From: Xanthomonas theicola
Lineage (GTDB): Bacteria; Pseudomonadota; Gammaproteobacteria; Xanthomonadales; Xanthomonadaceae
Length of the DNA stretch: 64,000 nt
Direction: 5' to 3'
Assembly (NCBI RefSeq): GCF_014236795.1
Contig: NZ_CP049017.1
Span: 2,768,001-2,832,000, forward strand
Below are positions 9,147-17,525 of the stretch, in pieces. The position numbers were made by a program, and so were the translations under genes. The notes under the pieces are model-generated. The model was not told the origin of the DNA. It saw only the letters and a list, made by a program, of their open reading frames with translations, and ran no database searches. Position 1 is the first letter of the stretch. Each line of letters starts with the position of its first letter.

Positions 9147-9598
9147 TGCACCGCCGGCGCGCGCAGTTGCTGCCGCTCCTGCTCCTGCTGGCAGGCGCAG
9201 GCCATGGCGGCGCGCAACCGCTCGCCGACCCGACGCCGCCTGCCTATCGCTCGGCGGCCGAGGAAGCGCGCTTCCATGCGCTGACAGCCGAACTGCGCTG
9301 CGTGCAGTGCCAGAACCAGTCGCTGGCCGACTCGCATGCGCAGATCGCGCTGGATCTGCGCCGCGAGGTGCTGGCGCTGATGCAACAGGGCCGCTCGGAC
9401 GCGCAGATCAAGCGCTTCCTGGTCGAACGCTACGGCGAGTTCGTGCTGTACCGGCCGCAGCTGGAATCGCGCACCTGGCTGCTGTGGTTCGGGCCGCTGG
9501 CGCTGCTCGGCGCCGGCGCGCTGGTCCTGGTCCGGATCGTGCGCCGCCGCGCGCCGGCCGGCGACGCGCCGCCCGCGCAGGACGAACAGGAATGGTGA
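9146..9598 (+). CDS. Cytochrome c maturation protein CcmH (CycL)
   Basis: Periplasmic thioredoxin-like oxidoreductase with a C-terminal anchor, 150 aa. It has a signal peptide (residues 1-23), the conserved LRCVQCQNQSLADS motif with redox Cys52 and Cys55, RYGEFVLYRP in the helical bundle and a transmembrane helix around residues 105-125. It keeps the apocytochrome CXXCH cysteines reduced for CcmF. The ATG at 9146 overlaps the dsbE stop by one base; a GTG one codon upstream is also possible. Confidence 0.93.
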   Translation: MHRRRAQLLPLLLLLAGAGHGGAQPLADPTPPAYRSAAEEARFHALTAELRCVQCQNQSLADSHAQIALDLRREVLALMQQGRSDAQIKRFLVERYGEFVLYRPQLESRTWLLWFGPLALLGAGALVLVRIVRRRAPAGDAPPAQDEQEW

Positions 9599-9602
9599 AG
9601 CG

Positions 9603-10658
9603 ATGCTGAGCTGGGGCATGCATGCACTTGCCGCGGTGCTGGCCGCGCTGCTGTTCGGTGCGATGCTGTGGCCGTTGCGGCGCCAGCGCGGCGGTAGCGC
9701 GCTGCTGGTCGTCGCGGTGCTGGCGCTGGGCGTGGCCGCCGCCGCGCTGTATGCGCTGGTCGGCACGCCGCGCGCGCTGCAGGCGCAGAACCGCGAGGCG
9801 CCACGCGATCTGGAAGATGGCGTGGCGCGGCTGCAGGCGGCGCTGGCCAAGGATCCCAATCGGGCCGACGGCTGGGCGCTGCTGGCGCGCTCGCAGATGT
9901 CGCTGGGCCGCCCCACCGAGGCCGCCGCCGCGTTCGCGCGCGCGGTGCAGCTGGCGCCGGACGAGGCGCAGTTGCTGGTGCAGGCGGCCGAAGCGCGCGC
10001 GCTGGCCACGCCACAGCGGCAGTTCGACGACCAGGGCATCGCCTGGCTGCGCCATGCCTTGCAGGTCGAGCCGCACGGCGAGCGTGCCACCTGGTTCCTG
10101 GGCATCGCGCAGCGCCAGCGCGGCCAGCACGCCGAGGCCGCCGCGACCTGGGAAGGGCTGCTGCCGCGCGTGGATGCGGCCACCGCCACCGCGCTGCGCC
10201 CGCAGATCGACGCCGCACGCGCCGATGCCGGCCTGCCGGCGCTGCCGGCGGCCGCGACGGCGCGCGGCCCGGCCGCAGCGGAGACCGCCGCCCAAGCGGC
10301 GCCCGCCTCCGCTACCGCGCTCACCGTCACGGTTGCGCTGGATCCGCAATTGGCCGCGCGTGCGCGCCTGCGCGGCAACGCCAGGGTGTTCGTGATCGCG
10401 CGCGTGCCCGGCGGCCCGCCGATGCCGGTCGCGGTGCAGCAGCACCCGCTGCAATCGCTGCCGCTGCGCGTCACCCTGAGCGACGCCGACAGCCCGATGC
10501 CGACGCAGAAGCTGTCGCAGCTCAAGCAAGTGCAGGTCCTGGCGCGGCTCTCCGACAGCGGCAACGCGATGCGCCAGGAAGGCGATCTGGAATCGGCGCC
10601 GGTGACGGTGACGCTGCCGGCGGCGACACCGGTGGAGCTGGTGCTCGGGAAGCGGTGA
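9603..10658 (+). CDS. Cytochrome c maturation protein CcmI (CycH), TPR domain
   Basis: Apocytochrome c chaperone of 351 aa and last gene of the ccm operon. Two N-terminal helices are followed by a periplasmic TPR region (ADGWALLARSQMSLGRPTEAAAAFARA and repeats) that binds the apocytochrome C-terminus. After an Ala/Pro linker (about residues 215-240) comes the C-terminal beta-rich domain typical of long CcmI proteins. It starts four bases after ccmH, preceded by GAAGCG. Family assignment rests on position and the TPR architecture. Confidence 0.88.
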   Translation: MLSWGMHALAAVLAALLFGAMLWPLRRQRGGSALLVVAVLALGVAAAALYALVGTPRALQAQNREAPRDLEDGVARLQAALAKDPNRADGWALLARSQMSLGRPTEAAAAFARAVQLAPDEAQLLVQAAEARALATPQRQFDDQGIAWLRHALQVEPHGERATWFLGIAQRQRGQHAEAAATWEGLLPRVDAATATALRPQIDAARADAGLPALPAAATARGPAAAETAAQAAPASATALTVTVALDPQLAARARLRGNARVFVIARVPGGPPMPVAVQQHPLQSLPLRVTLSDADSPMPTQKLSQLKQVQVLARLSDSGNAMRQEGDLESAPVTVTLPAATPVELVLGKR

Positions 10659-10844
10659 CGCGGGCGCGGCGGCGCGGCGGCCAACGCATTTGGCTTCCTG
10701 TAGTAGCGGCTGCAGCCGCGACGAACGCAGCGGCGCAGGCTGCGCCACTGGGTGCCGCCGGGACCGCTGGCGCGGGGCCACGCGCAGCGCGTCCTGTCCG
10801 CTGCAACGCGCAGGGCGGCGCAGGCGGCCGCCGCGAACCGCCGC

Positions 10845-11777
10845 TCAGCGCGGGCCCAGGTAGTTCTTCTCACCGGCGGTCACCGCCAGTTCCAGGCGGT
10901 TGCCGAGCGGCGCCAGCGGGCACACCACGTGCGCAGTGAACGCGCACGGCGGGTTCTGCGCCAGGTTGAAGTCCAGCACGATGCGTTCGCCCTGCGGCGG
11001 CGCGACGAACAGATAACGCGCACCGCCGTAACTCTCTCGGCCGCTGGTGCGGTCGGTGAACGGGAAGAACAGGCGCGCGCCGTCGTCCTCGCGCAACGCC
11101 TGCAGCCGATAGCGGCGGCCGCCGAAGGCGAATTCGGCGCTGCCGGCCAGCGCCAGCGGCTGCGGCGTGCCGACCGAGGTGAGCAGGACGATCGCGCGCG
11201 GTGCCGGCGCGGGACGCCAATCGGCGACCACGCGCCAGCGCGGATCGATCGGGAAATAGTCGATGCCGCGGAAACTGTCGCGTGCGGCCGCATGCGGGTC
11301 GCGGAAACGCCAGCCGAACAGGTTGCCGGTGCGCACCACGTAGAACTCCTGCTCGCCCAGCGTCAGTCGTGTCTGGGTCGCGTGCGCCGCATCGGTGCCC
11401 AGGCGGCCGGCGACGAACGGCTGCCCATGCACGCTCACTGCCGCGCCCTCCGCGACCTCGAAGGACACCTCGCCGTCGGTACCGACGTGCAGGCTGCCCA
11501 GATGCGCGGGGCCGGTCGGCAGTTGCACGCCGTTGCCCGCGGCGCTGCCCACCTGGTGCACGCCGCTGCGCAGGCGCCCGGAGCCGGTATAGCTGAGCCA
11601 GCCGGCCGCTGCGCGCAGCAGCGCCACGCGAGCCGCGCGGCGCTGCTCCACCGCCATCCGGTACTGCGCGCCGGACTGGGAACGCGGCGACGCGTCGGCA
11701 CCTGCGGCGCGCGGCCGCTCGCCGCAGGCAGCCAGGCTCAGCGCCACTCCCAGCAGCCACGCGCCACGCCACCGCAT
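10845..11777 (-). CDS. DUF1684 lipoprotein
   Basis: A 310 aa predicted lipoprotein. The signal sequence ends in a lipobox-like LSLAACGE. The rest matches the DUF1684 family: GWLSYTGSGRLRSG early, GWRFRDP and DYFPIDPRWRV in the middle, and the conserved C-terminal block with FPFTDRTSGRESYGGARYL, LDFNLAQNPPCAFTAH and CPLAPLGNRL. The biochemical role of the family is not known to me. It converges with the ccm operon and appears to be transcribed alone. I chose the ATG at 11777 because the lipobox then lies at a normal distance. Confidence 0.85.
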   Translation of the reverse strand: MRWRGAWLLGVALSLAACGERPRAAGADASPRSQSGAQYRMAVEQRRAARVALLRAAAGWLSYTGSGRLRSGVHQVGSAAGNGVQLPTGPAHLGSLHVGTDGEVSFEVAEGAAVSVHGQPFVAGRLGTDAAHATQTRLTLGEQEFYVVRTGNLFGWRFRDPHAAARDSFRGIDYFPIDPRWRVVADWRPAPAPRAIVLLTSVGTPQPLALAGSAEFAFGGRRYRLQALREDDGARLFFPFTDRTSGRESYGGARYLFVAPPQGERIVLDFNLAQNPPCAFTAHVVCPLAPLGNRLELAVTAGEKNYLGPR

Positions 11778-11833
11778 CGCCTCGGTCCTCGTACTCGCCA
11801 CCCGTGCCCCCTCGCCGCGCCTGCCCTGCCGGG

Positions 11834-12703
11834 CTAGCCGCCGGCGCGCGGCCGCGACGGATCGGCGATCCAGCCGCTCCACGATCCGGCATACACGCGC
11901 GCTCCGTGCAGGCCGGCGCGTTCCAGCGCCAGCAGCAGATGGCAGGCAGTCACGCCCGAGCCGCACATCACCACCACCTCGCGCGGATCGCGCCCGTGCA
12001 GCAGCGGTTCCAGTTCCGCGCGCAGTTCCTGCGGCGGGCGCAGGCGGCCGTCGCGCAGGTTCTGGCCCGACGGGCGGTTGATCGCGCCGGGCACGTGCCC
12101 GGCGAGCGGATCGATCGGCTCCGCCTCGCCGCGGAAACGTTCGCCGGCGCGTGCGTCCAACAGCCAGCCCGGCGCCTCGTGCAGGCGCGCCACGACCTCC
12201 TCCGCGGTGGCGATGCGGCTGGCGTCGAAGCGCTGCGGATACGGCGGCAGCGACGCTGGCGCGGCAACGGCCGGCGTTTCCGGCAGGCCCAGCCGGCGCC
12301 ACTCGGCCAGCCCGCCATCGAGCACCGCGGCACGGCGGTGCCCCAGCAGGCCCAGCATCCACCACAGCCGCGCCGCGGCCATGCTGCCGTCGCCGGCGTC
12401 GTAGACCACCACCTGGGTGTGCGGCGCGATGCCCCAGCGCCCCAGCGTCCGCGCGAACGCCGCGGCGTCGGGCAGCGGATGACGGCCCAGGCCACGGCGG
12501 CCGAGATCGGACAGGTCGGTGTCGAGATCGGCGTACGCCGCACCGGGCAGATGCGACTGCGCATGGCCCTGGCGCCCGGCGTGCGGATCGGCGAGCGCGA
12601 AGCGCGCGTCCACCACGCGCAGATGCGGATGGCCGAGCGCGGCGGCCAGCGCCGGCGCCTCGACCAGTTGCTGCCATTCGGGCAGCGGGTGCGATTCGCT
12701 CAC
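11834..12703 (-). CDS. sseA: 3-mercaptopyruvate/thiosulfate sulfurtransferase (tandem rhodanese)
   Basis: Two rhodanese domains in 289 aa. The inactive N-terminal one contains VVDARFALADP and YDAGDGSMAARLWWML. The C-terminal one carries the catalytic Cys247 in the VVMCGSGVTACH loop, where CGSGVTA is typical of 3-mercaptopyruvate sulfurtransferases. The enzyme moves sulfur from mercaptopyruvate or thiosulfate to an acceptor in the cytoplasm. It starts with GTG at 12703, overlapping the stop of the upstream Nudix gene (GTGA), so the two are translationally coupled. Confidence 0.88.
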   Translation of the reverse strand: MSESHPLPEWQQLVEAPALAAALGHPHLRVVDARFALADPHAGRQGHAQSHLPGAAYADLDTDLSDLGRRGLGRHPLPDAAAFARTLGRWGIAPHTQVVVYDAGDGSMAAARLWWMLGLLGHRRAAVLDGGLAEWRRLGLPETPAVAAPASLPPYPQRFDASRIATAEEVVARLHEAPGWLLDARAGERFRGEAEPIDPLAGHVPGAINRPSGQNLRDGRLRPPQELRAELEPLLHGRDPREVVVMCGSGVTACHLLLALERAGLHGARVYAGSWSGWIADPSRPRAGG

Positions 12704-13503
12704 GCGGTTTGCTCCAGTCGTCGGCGCAGGTTGAGCAGGATCGCCGCGGTCGCACCCCAGATCCGCTGCCCCGGCCAGCCGTACTCCAGCACCACCCGCG
12801 GCCGCCCGCGGTAGTCGGTCTGGATGCTGCGCAGGTTCTCCGGCGCCATCAGGTAGGCCAGCGGCACCTCGAACACGTCCGCCACTTCGCCGGGATGCGG
12901 CTGCGGCACGAATGCCGGATCGACCGCCGCCACCACCGGCGTCACCCGGAAACCGCTGATGGTCGCGAACGGATCCAGATAGCCCAGCGGTTCGACCTGC
13001 GCCGCGGACAGGGCGATTTCCTCCTCGCTCTCGCGGATCGCCGCGGCCACCGCATCGGCGTCGCCGGCTTCGATGCGGCCGCCGGGGAAACTGACCTGGC
13101 CGCCGTGGTGGCGCAAGCCGTCGGTCCGCCGGGTCAGCAGCACGCGGGTGCCGTCGGCGCGCGGCACCAGCGCGGCCAATACCGCGGCCTCGGCCGGCGC
13201 GCCGTCGGGCAGCAGATCCTGCAGCTCGTGGTGGTTCCAGCCTGGACCTTGCGGCGGCAGCTGCAACGGGTGCAGCGCGCGCAGCAGCCGCGAACGTTCG
13301 GCCAGGCGCTGCCCCGGCGACGGCGGCGACCAGCCGCGCGCCGGCAGCACGTCCTGCATGTAGCGCTGGCGCTCGGCGTCGCTCATGTTGCGCCAGCGCG
13401 CGATCTCGTCGCCGCTGCGCAGGCATCCCGCGCAATACCCCTGCGCGTCGAGGGCGCAGATACCGATGCAGGGCGTGAGCAGGGCATGGGGGACGGGATC
13501 CAT
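12700..13503 (-). CDS. DUF1289-Nudix fusion (CoA pyrophosphatase-like, NudL-type)
   Basis: A two-domain protein of 267 aa. Residues 6-50 form a DUF1289 domain with the four-cysteine pattern CIGIC...GYCAGC followed by RSGDEIARWRNMSDAERQRYM. Residues 85-265 form a Nudix domain of the CoA-pyrophosphatase branch, with LLTRRTDGLRHHGGQVSFPGG and a Nudix box GRIEAGDADAVAAAIRESEE, in which the usual EEIGL reads EEIAL. In the family the Nudix part cleaves CoA or acyl-CoA. The ATG at 13503 gives the expected N-terminus; an in-frame GTG lies at 13515. The two domains are usually separate proteins. The last bases overlap the sulfurtransferase start. Confidence 0.85.
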   Translation of the reverse strand: MDPVPHALLTPCIGICALDAQGYCAGCLRSGDEIARWRNMSDAERQRYMQDVLPARGWSPPSPGQRLAERSRLLRALHPLQLPPQGPGWNHHELQDLLPDGAPAEAAVLAALVPRADGTRVLLTRRTDGLRHHGGQVSFPGGRIEAGDADAVAAAIRESEEEIALSAAQVEPLGYLDPFATISGFRVTPVVAAVDPAFVPQPHPGEVADVFEVPLAYLMAPENLRSIQTDYRGRPRVVLEYGWPGQRIWGATAAILLNLRRRLEQTA

Positions 13504-13563
13504 CGGATTCGGCACCTCGCCAGCCTAGCGCGATTCGCGCGCGGCGGCACTTTACCTTGCCAC

Positions 13564-13596
13564 AAAAAAATTGCGCCGGCGTTGCCGCCGGCGCAA
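13564..13596 (-). terminator. Rho-independent terminator of the FKBP-like gene
   Basis: A perfect 11 bp stem (13571-13581 with 13586-13596) around a TTGC loop is followed on the minus strand by seven T residues (13570-13564). It lies 24 bp beyond the stop of the FKBP-like gene and separates it from the Nudix-sulfurtransferase pair. Confidence 0.92.
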
Positions 13597-13619
13597 TCGT
13601 CGTGCACTGGACGGCGCGC

Positions 13620-14321
13620 TTACTTGACGCTGACCAGCTTGATCTCGAACTGCACCGCCACGTTCGGCGGGAACGGCGTGCGCGGGTCGGCGCCATAGGC
13701 CTTGTCCGGCGGCAGGGTCACTTCCCACTTGGAACCGGCCGGCATCTGCAGCAGCGTGTCGCGCATGGCCTGCATCTCGACCTCGCTGACCTTGATCGAC
13801 GGGATCTGCTGCGCCGGGCGCGCCTGCGCCGGGCGCTGGCCGAACGGATACGGACCAGCCACTTCCAGATGCACAGTGCTGGCCTGGGTCGGCTTGGCGC
13901 CCTTGCCGGCTTCGATCACGCGGTACTGCACGCCGCTGGACAGCGTCTGCACGCCGGACTTGGCCTTGTTCTGCGCAATGAACTGGTCGCTCTTGGTCTT
14001 GTTCTCGGCAGCAGCCTTCTCGTAGTCGGCCTTGGCCTGCTGGGCGCGGGCCTGCTCGCGCTTCTGGAACGCTTCGACCGCCGGCTTCAACTGGTCGGCG
14101 CTGACTGCCGGCTGCTTCTTGGCGTAGGCATCCTGCAGGCCCTTCACCACCGCATTGATGTCGAGCTGCTCGCCGCGGCCGGACAGTTCGGCAAGATTGT
14201 TGCCGTAGTCGTAGCCGAAGTAATAGCTCAGTTTGCCTTTCTCGGACGAGGTGTCCTGGGCGAACGCATTGCCGCTCAGGGCGAGGGCCGCCACGGCGAC
14301 CGCAATAGAACGCAACTTCAT
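13620..14321 (-). CDS. FKBP-like/Mip-type periplasmic protein with a divergent PPIase domain
   Basis: A 233 aa exported protein built like Mip/FkpA: signal peptide (residues 1-22, FAQ-D), a helical dimerisation domain with KLSYYFGYDYGNNLA and a long Lys/Ala/Gln-rich helix, then a C-terminal FKBP domain. The domain edges are recognisable (SSGVQYRVIEAGKGAKPT at its start, AYGADPRTPFPPNVAVQFEIKLV at its end). The central part that normally carries DGT...FDSS and the VIxGW loop is replaced by a Pro/Gln-rich segment, so isomerase activity is doubtful and a chaperone role more likely. The start is ATG 14321 with GGAG upstream. A strong terminator follows. Confidence 0.82.
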   Translation of the reverse strand: MKLRSIAVAVAALALSGNAFAQDTSSEKGKLSYYFGYDYGNNLAELSGRGEQLDINAVVKGLQDAYAKKQPAVSADQLKPAVEAFQKREQARAQQAKADYEKAAAENKTKSDQFIAQNKAKSGVQTLSSGVQYRVIEAGKGAKPTQASTVHLEVAGPYPFGQRPAQARPAQQIPSIKVSEVEMQAMRDTLLQMPAGSKWEVTLPPDKAYGADPRTPFPPNVAVQFEIKLVSVK

Positions 14322-14482
14322 CAAACAATTCTCCAGGGTGGTGGCACAGGACGGCCCGTGCCGCCTGAGATGGCGCGTTAGGATAGCCCCCGCGGCGCAT
14401 AACCGCTACCGGCGGCGCAGGGTCTGACAGGCCGGCGTGCCCGGAGTTCCCTTCACTGCTTCTTTACACCTCAGGAATGGCC

Positions 14483-15265
14483 ATGTCCGGCGCACCGGTC
14501 GTCACCGATACCCAGGATGCGATCCGCATCATCACCGTGAACCGCGTCGACAAGCTCAACGCCTTGAATCGGCAGACATTACATGCCCTGGACGCGGCCT
14601 TCGCCGCGGCCGAGGCCGACTCCGGAATCCGTGTGGCGATACTGACCGGCACTGGCGAAAAGGCGTTCGTGGCCGGCGCCGACATCGCCGAAATGAACGA
14701 ACTGACACCGATGCAAGGCCGCGATTTCTCGCAGCTCGGCCAGCGCCTGATGCGCCGGATCGAGCGCATGCCCAAGCCGGTGCTGGCGATGGTCAACGGT
14801 TTCGCGCTCGGCGGCGGGCTGGAACTGGCCATGGCCTGCCACCTGCGGGTGGCGGCCGACAGTGCCAGGTTCGGCCAGCCGGAGATCAACCTCGGGCTGA
14901 TCCCTGGCTTCGGCGGCACCCAACGCCTGGCGCGGCTGGCCGGCCGTGCCGCGGCGCTGGAACTATGCCTGCTCGGCACGCCGATCGACGCGGCGCGCGC
15001 GCTGCAACTGGGCCTGGTCAACCGCGTGGCGCCCGCCGCCGAACTGCGCGAGGCCACGCTGCAGCTGGCGCGACAACTGGCCGGGGCCGCGCCGCTGGCG
15101 TTGCGCGGCATCCTCGACGCGATCCAGGTCGGCAGCGAATCGGCGCTCGAACAAGGCCTCGAGTACGAGACGGCGCAGTTCGGCCTCATGTTCTCCAGCC
15201 AGGACATGCGCGAAGGCACCCGTGCGTTCCTGGAGCGGCGCGCGCCGCTGTTCCGCAATCGCTGA
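14483..15265 (+). CDS. Enoyl-CoA hydratase/isomerase (crotonase) family protein
   Basis: A crotonase-fold enzyme of 260 aa, probably hydrating 2-enoyl-CoA in fatty-acid or branched-chain catabolism. The oxyanion-hole phrases KAFVAGADIAEM and VNGFALGGGLELAMAC are present, and both catalytic glutamates are visible, one in GGLELAMAC and one in QPEINLGLIPGFGGTQ. This is the pattern of active hydratases. The sequence AGGAATGGCCATG allows starts at 14477 and 14483. The AGGA lies eight bases before the second ATG, so I prefer 14483. It is divergent from the FKBP-like gene and is followed closely by a small gene and nth on the same strand. Confidence 0.88.
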   Translation: MSGAPVVTDTQDAIRIITVNRVDKLNALNRQTLHALDAAFAAAEADSGIRVAILTGTGEKAFVAGADIAEMNELTPMQGRDFSQLGQRLMRRIERMPKPVLAMVNGFALGGGLELAMACHLRVAADSARFGQPEINLGLIPGFGGTQRLARLAGRAAALELCLLGTPIDAARALQLGLVNRVAPAAELREATLQLARQLAGAAPLALRGILDAIQVGSESALEQGLEYETAQFGLMFSSQDMREGTRAFLERRAPLFRNR

Positions 15266-15275
15266 GCCGCGGCCG

Positions 15276-15638
15276 ATGCCCTCCTCGCCCTCCCCTGCAC
15301 CACCGCTGCAACTGCTGCGCTGGGTGCTCGACGACGATCTGGACGCGGCGATCGACGGCGGCCTGATGGACTATGCCGGCGACGCCGACGACGACCGGCT
15401 GGATCCGGCGCATCCGCAGTTGCGCGCGCAGCTGCTGGCCGCGCAACGACGCCTGCGCGAGGCCTGGGCCGCGCGCGAACGCTACCGCGCACGCAGCGCA
15501 CGCCTGGCGCGCCGCGCCGCCGCGCGCCAGGCCGGGCGCACGCCGCCGGCGACCGCCGCAGCCCCGGCGCTGCCGCCGGCGGCGGCGGCGATCCTGGCGC
15601 GGGCCAAGGCCAAGGCCGTCACACGGGATCCGAAATGA
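15276..15638 (+). CDS. Conserved small hypothetical protein, 120 aa
   Basis: A small cytoplasmic protein with an acidic first half (LDDDLDAAIDGGLMDYAGDADDD) and a very Arg/Ala-rich second half predicted to be helical (AQRRLREAWAARERYRARSARLARRAAARQ). There is no signal peptide and no recognised domain. It starts 10 bp after the crotonase stop, and its own stop overlaps the nth start (ATGA at 15635-15638). That coupling supports it as a real gene in a crotonase-orf-nth operon. Function unknown. Confidence 0.7.
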   Translation: MPSSPSPAPPLQLLRWVLDDDLDAAIDGGLMDYAGDADDDRLDPAHPQLRAQLLAAQRRLREAWAARERYRARSARLARRAAARQAGRTPPATAAAPALPPAAAAILARAKAKAVTRDPK

Positions 15639-16309
15639 GCGCACGCAGCGCCGCGGCGCGGCGCGGGTGCACGCTGAGCAAGGCCGAGATCCACGAACTG
15701 TTCTCGCGGCTGGCCGAACTCAATCCCACCCCGACCACCGAGCTGGACTACACCACGCCGTTCGAACTGCTGATCGCAGTGATCCTGTCGGCGCAAGCCA
15801 CCGATGTCGGCGTCAACAAGGCCACGCGCCGCCTGTATTCGGTGGCGAACACGCCGGCGGCGATCCTGGCGCTGGGCGAGGACGGCCTGAAGCGCTACAT
15901 CTCCAGCATCGGCCTGTTCAACGCGAAAGCCAGGAACGTCATCGCCACCTGCCGCATCCTGGTCGAGCAGTACGCCGGCGCGGTGCCGCGCGACCGCGCC
16001 GCGCTCCAGGCCCTTCCCGGCGTCGGCCGCAAGACCGCCAATGTGGTGCTCAACACCGCCTTCGGCGAACCGACCATTGCCGTGGACACGCACATCTTCC
16101 GCGTCGCCAACCGCACCGGGCTGGCTCCGGGGAAGGACGTGCGCGCGGTCGAGGACGGCCTGCTCAAGCGGGTCCCTGCGCCGTTCATGCACGACGCGCA
16201 CCACTGGCTGATCCTGCACGGCCGCTACGTGTGCAAGGCGCGCAAACCGGATTGCCCGCGCTGCGCGATCCGCGACCTGTGCCGGTTCGGGGACAAGCCA
16301 CTGGAGTGA
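15635..16309 (+). CDS. nth: Endonuclease III
   Basis: DNA glycosylase/AP lyase of base-excision repair acting on oxidised pyrimidines, 224 aa. The helix-hairpin-helix is LPGVGRKTANVVL with catalytic Lys133, the catalytic Asp151 is in IAVDTHIFR, and the C-terminal [4Fe-4S] loop has Cys200, Cys207, Cys210 and Cys216 with the normal C-x6-C-x2-C-x5-C spacing. The N-terminus is about ten residues longer than E. coli Nth. The start overlaps the preceding small gene. Confidence 0.95.
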   Translation: MSARSAAARRGCTLSKAEIHELFSRLAELNPTPTTELDYTTPFELLIAVILSAQATDVGVNKATRRLYSVANTPAAILALGEDGLKRYISSIGLFNAKARNVIATCRILVEQYAGAVPRDRAALQALPGVGRKTANVVLNTAFGEPTIAVDTHIFRVANRTGLAPGKDVRAVEDGLLKRVPAPFMHDAHHWLILHGRYVCKARKPDCPRCAIRDLCRFGDKPLE

Positions 16310-16383
16310 GGAGTGGCGCAGCTGCGGTCGCGTCCTCGACGGTCCTGCGGCGACCGGCCGAAGGCCGCGTGGAGAGGCTGGGG

Positions 16384-16590
16384 CCGCTCGTACAACAGCC
16401 CGCGAATCGCCGGCCGAACGCCCTGGCAGCGGTAACGTACAAGGTGGGGCTTCAGCCCCGGCGGCGGCGGACGCCGGTGATCCTGCCATTGTTCCTGTCG
16501 CGGTTGGAACCGCTCCTGCAACAGCCAGCGGAGCGCCGGCCGGGTGCCCTGTAAGAAGGGCTTCAGCCCCGACAGCCGCCGATGCCGGAG
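16384..16590. repeat. Two direct copies of a GGGCTTCAGCCC-containing unit
   Basis: Copy A begins near 16384 (CCGCTCGTACAACAGCC) and copy B near 16510 (CCGCTCCTGCAACAGCC), offset 126 bp. Both continue with CGCCGGCCG, GCCCTG, a short variable stretch, and then GGGCTTCAGCCCCG and GCCG-rich tails. The GGCTTCAGCC core also occurs near 31270, and a related GGCTGCAGCCGCGACG at about 10703. Related short intergenic repeats are common in Xanthomonas. Confidence 0.6.
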
Positions 16591-16699
16591 CACTCGCCTC
16601 CTCGCTCGTCGCAGCGCCGCCCGCAGCCGCACCGGCGCCCGGCCCGGATCGGCAGCCGGTGCAGCAGGACGATACGCACCGGGCTGCGCCGCGCGCTGC

Positions 16700-16960
16700 C
16701 CCTCCACGCGCCGATCCATTGCAGTCCACCACCAGCTCGCTGTCCCTGGCCGCGCCGTTGCGACTCCAGTCGCGCAGCAGTTCCAGGCAGGCATGGTCGA
16801 GGTGGTGTCGCCGCGCCAGGTCCAGATGCAGTTCGGTGTCGAGCGGCAGTTGCGCGAGGGTCCGCGCCACGGTCGGCACGCGCAGGAACGTGGCCGAGCC
16901 CTCCAACGACAGGCCCAACCAAGGCCAGCGGATCGCGGCCGAACGCGCCGCTGCGCAGAT
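16700..16960 (-). pseudogene. Remnant of a SulP-family anion transporter (STAS end)
   Basis: On the minus strand about 80 codons resemble the junction between the membrane domain and the STAS domain of SulP transporters: LSLEGSATFLRVPTVARTL, then LPLDTELHLDLARRHHLDHA, ending in CLELLRDWSRN and ELVVDCNG. There are no membrane helices upstream in any frame and no start codon in context, and the frame runs on into repeat sequence. I read it as a deletion remnant. The family call is from memory of the motif and is moderately secure. Confidence 0.5.
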
Positions 16961-17462
16961 GGGCGGCGAACGCGGAAGCGCCGGCATGGGATCGCCCTGT
17001 CATGCGTCGCATGCGCCACGCCTGCAGACCGCGACGTGGCGCAGGGCCGGCGCCAGCCGCGGCCGCGGCGTGGCCTCGGGAGGACGCCGGCCGTCTTCCG
17101 GCAGCGGCGGCACGAGGCGGCCCTGCTCGGCGTCGAGGGCGAGGTTCTCGGCGGCGCCGCACGCTGCGACGGCATCAGCACCGGCAGCGCGATCGACGAC
17201 AGCGCGGCGAGCATCGGCATGCAATTGCGGGCCTGCGTGTCCATGGCCTCGACGTACCCGGCCCGCGCGACGGCAAAGTGTTGCTTCACACAGAAACCCC
17301 AGGCGATGGCGCGGCGGCGAGACGATGCCGCGGTGTGCGACACGCATCGTGCGCCGCCGCGCGTGGCGTTCATCTGCACGCCATGGGAGCGCAACATGGT
17401 GCGCGTCCAATGCGCAGACGGCGCGGCGGCCTGCGTCCGGCTGCGCGGCCGATGCATCGCAA

Positions 17463-17500
17463 GTGTCACATTTACGCAATCTTCACATACTAGCCTGCGC
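17463..17500 (+). promoter_or_regulatory. Candidate promoter/Pho-box half-site upstream of the porin
   Basis: GTGTCAC at 17463-17469 followed by the AT-rich spacer ATTT resembles one Pho-box half-site, but the second half-site 11 bp on (ACGCAAT) is weak. CTTCACATACTAG at 17481-17493 could supply core promoter elements. Given the phosphate genes downstream, PhoB control is plausible, but the site is degenerate. Confidence 0.3.
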
Positions 17501-17525
17501 GCATCTTCCACCGTCCAGGCACTTC

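Larger units (their letters stand above)
16310..17525. other. 1.2 kb non-coding region with repeats and decayed sequence
   Basis: No intact gene is visible between nth and the porin. The first 250 bp hold two imperfect copies of a unit of roughly 80 bp containing GGGCTTCAGCCC. Bases 16700-16960 on the minus strand read as a decayed C-terminal piece of a SulP transporter. The rest (16960-17460) contains only frames without family features. The final 60 bp before 17526 carry the likely porin promoter. Confidence 0.6.

Noticed and set aside
16384..16590. Repeated units that might suggest a CRISPR array
   Set aside because: Only two imperfect copies of about 80 bp with no regular spacers and no cas gene in the window.
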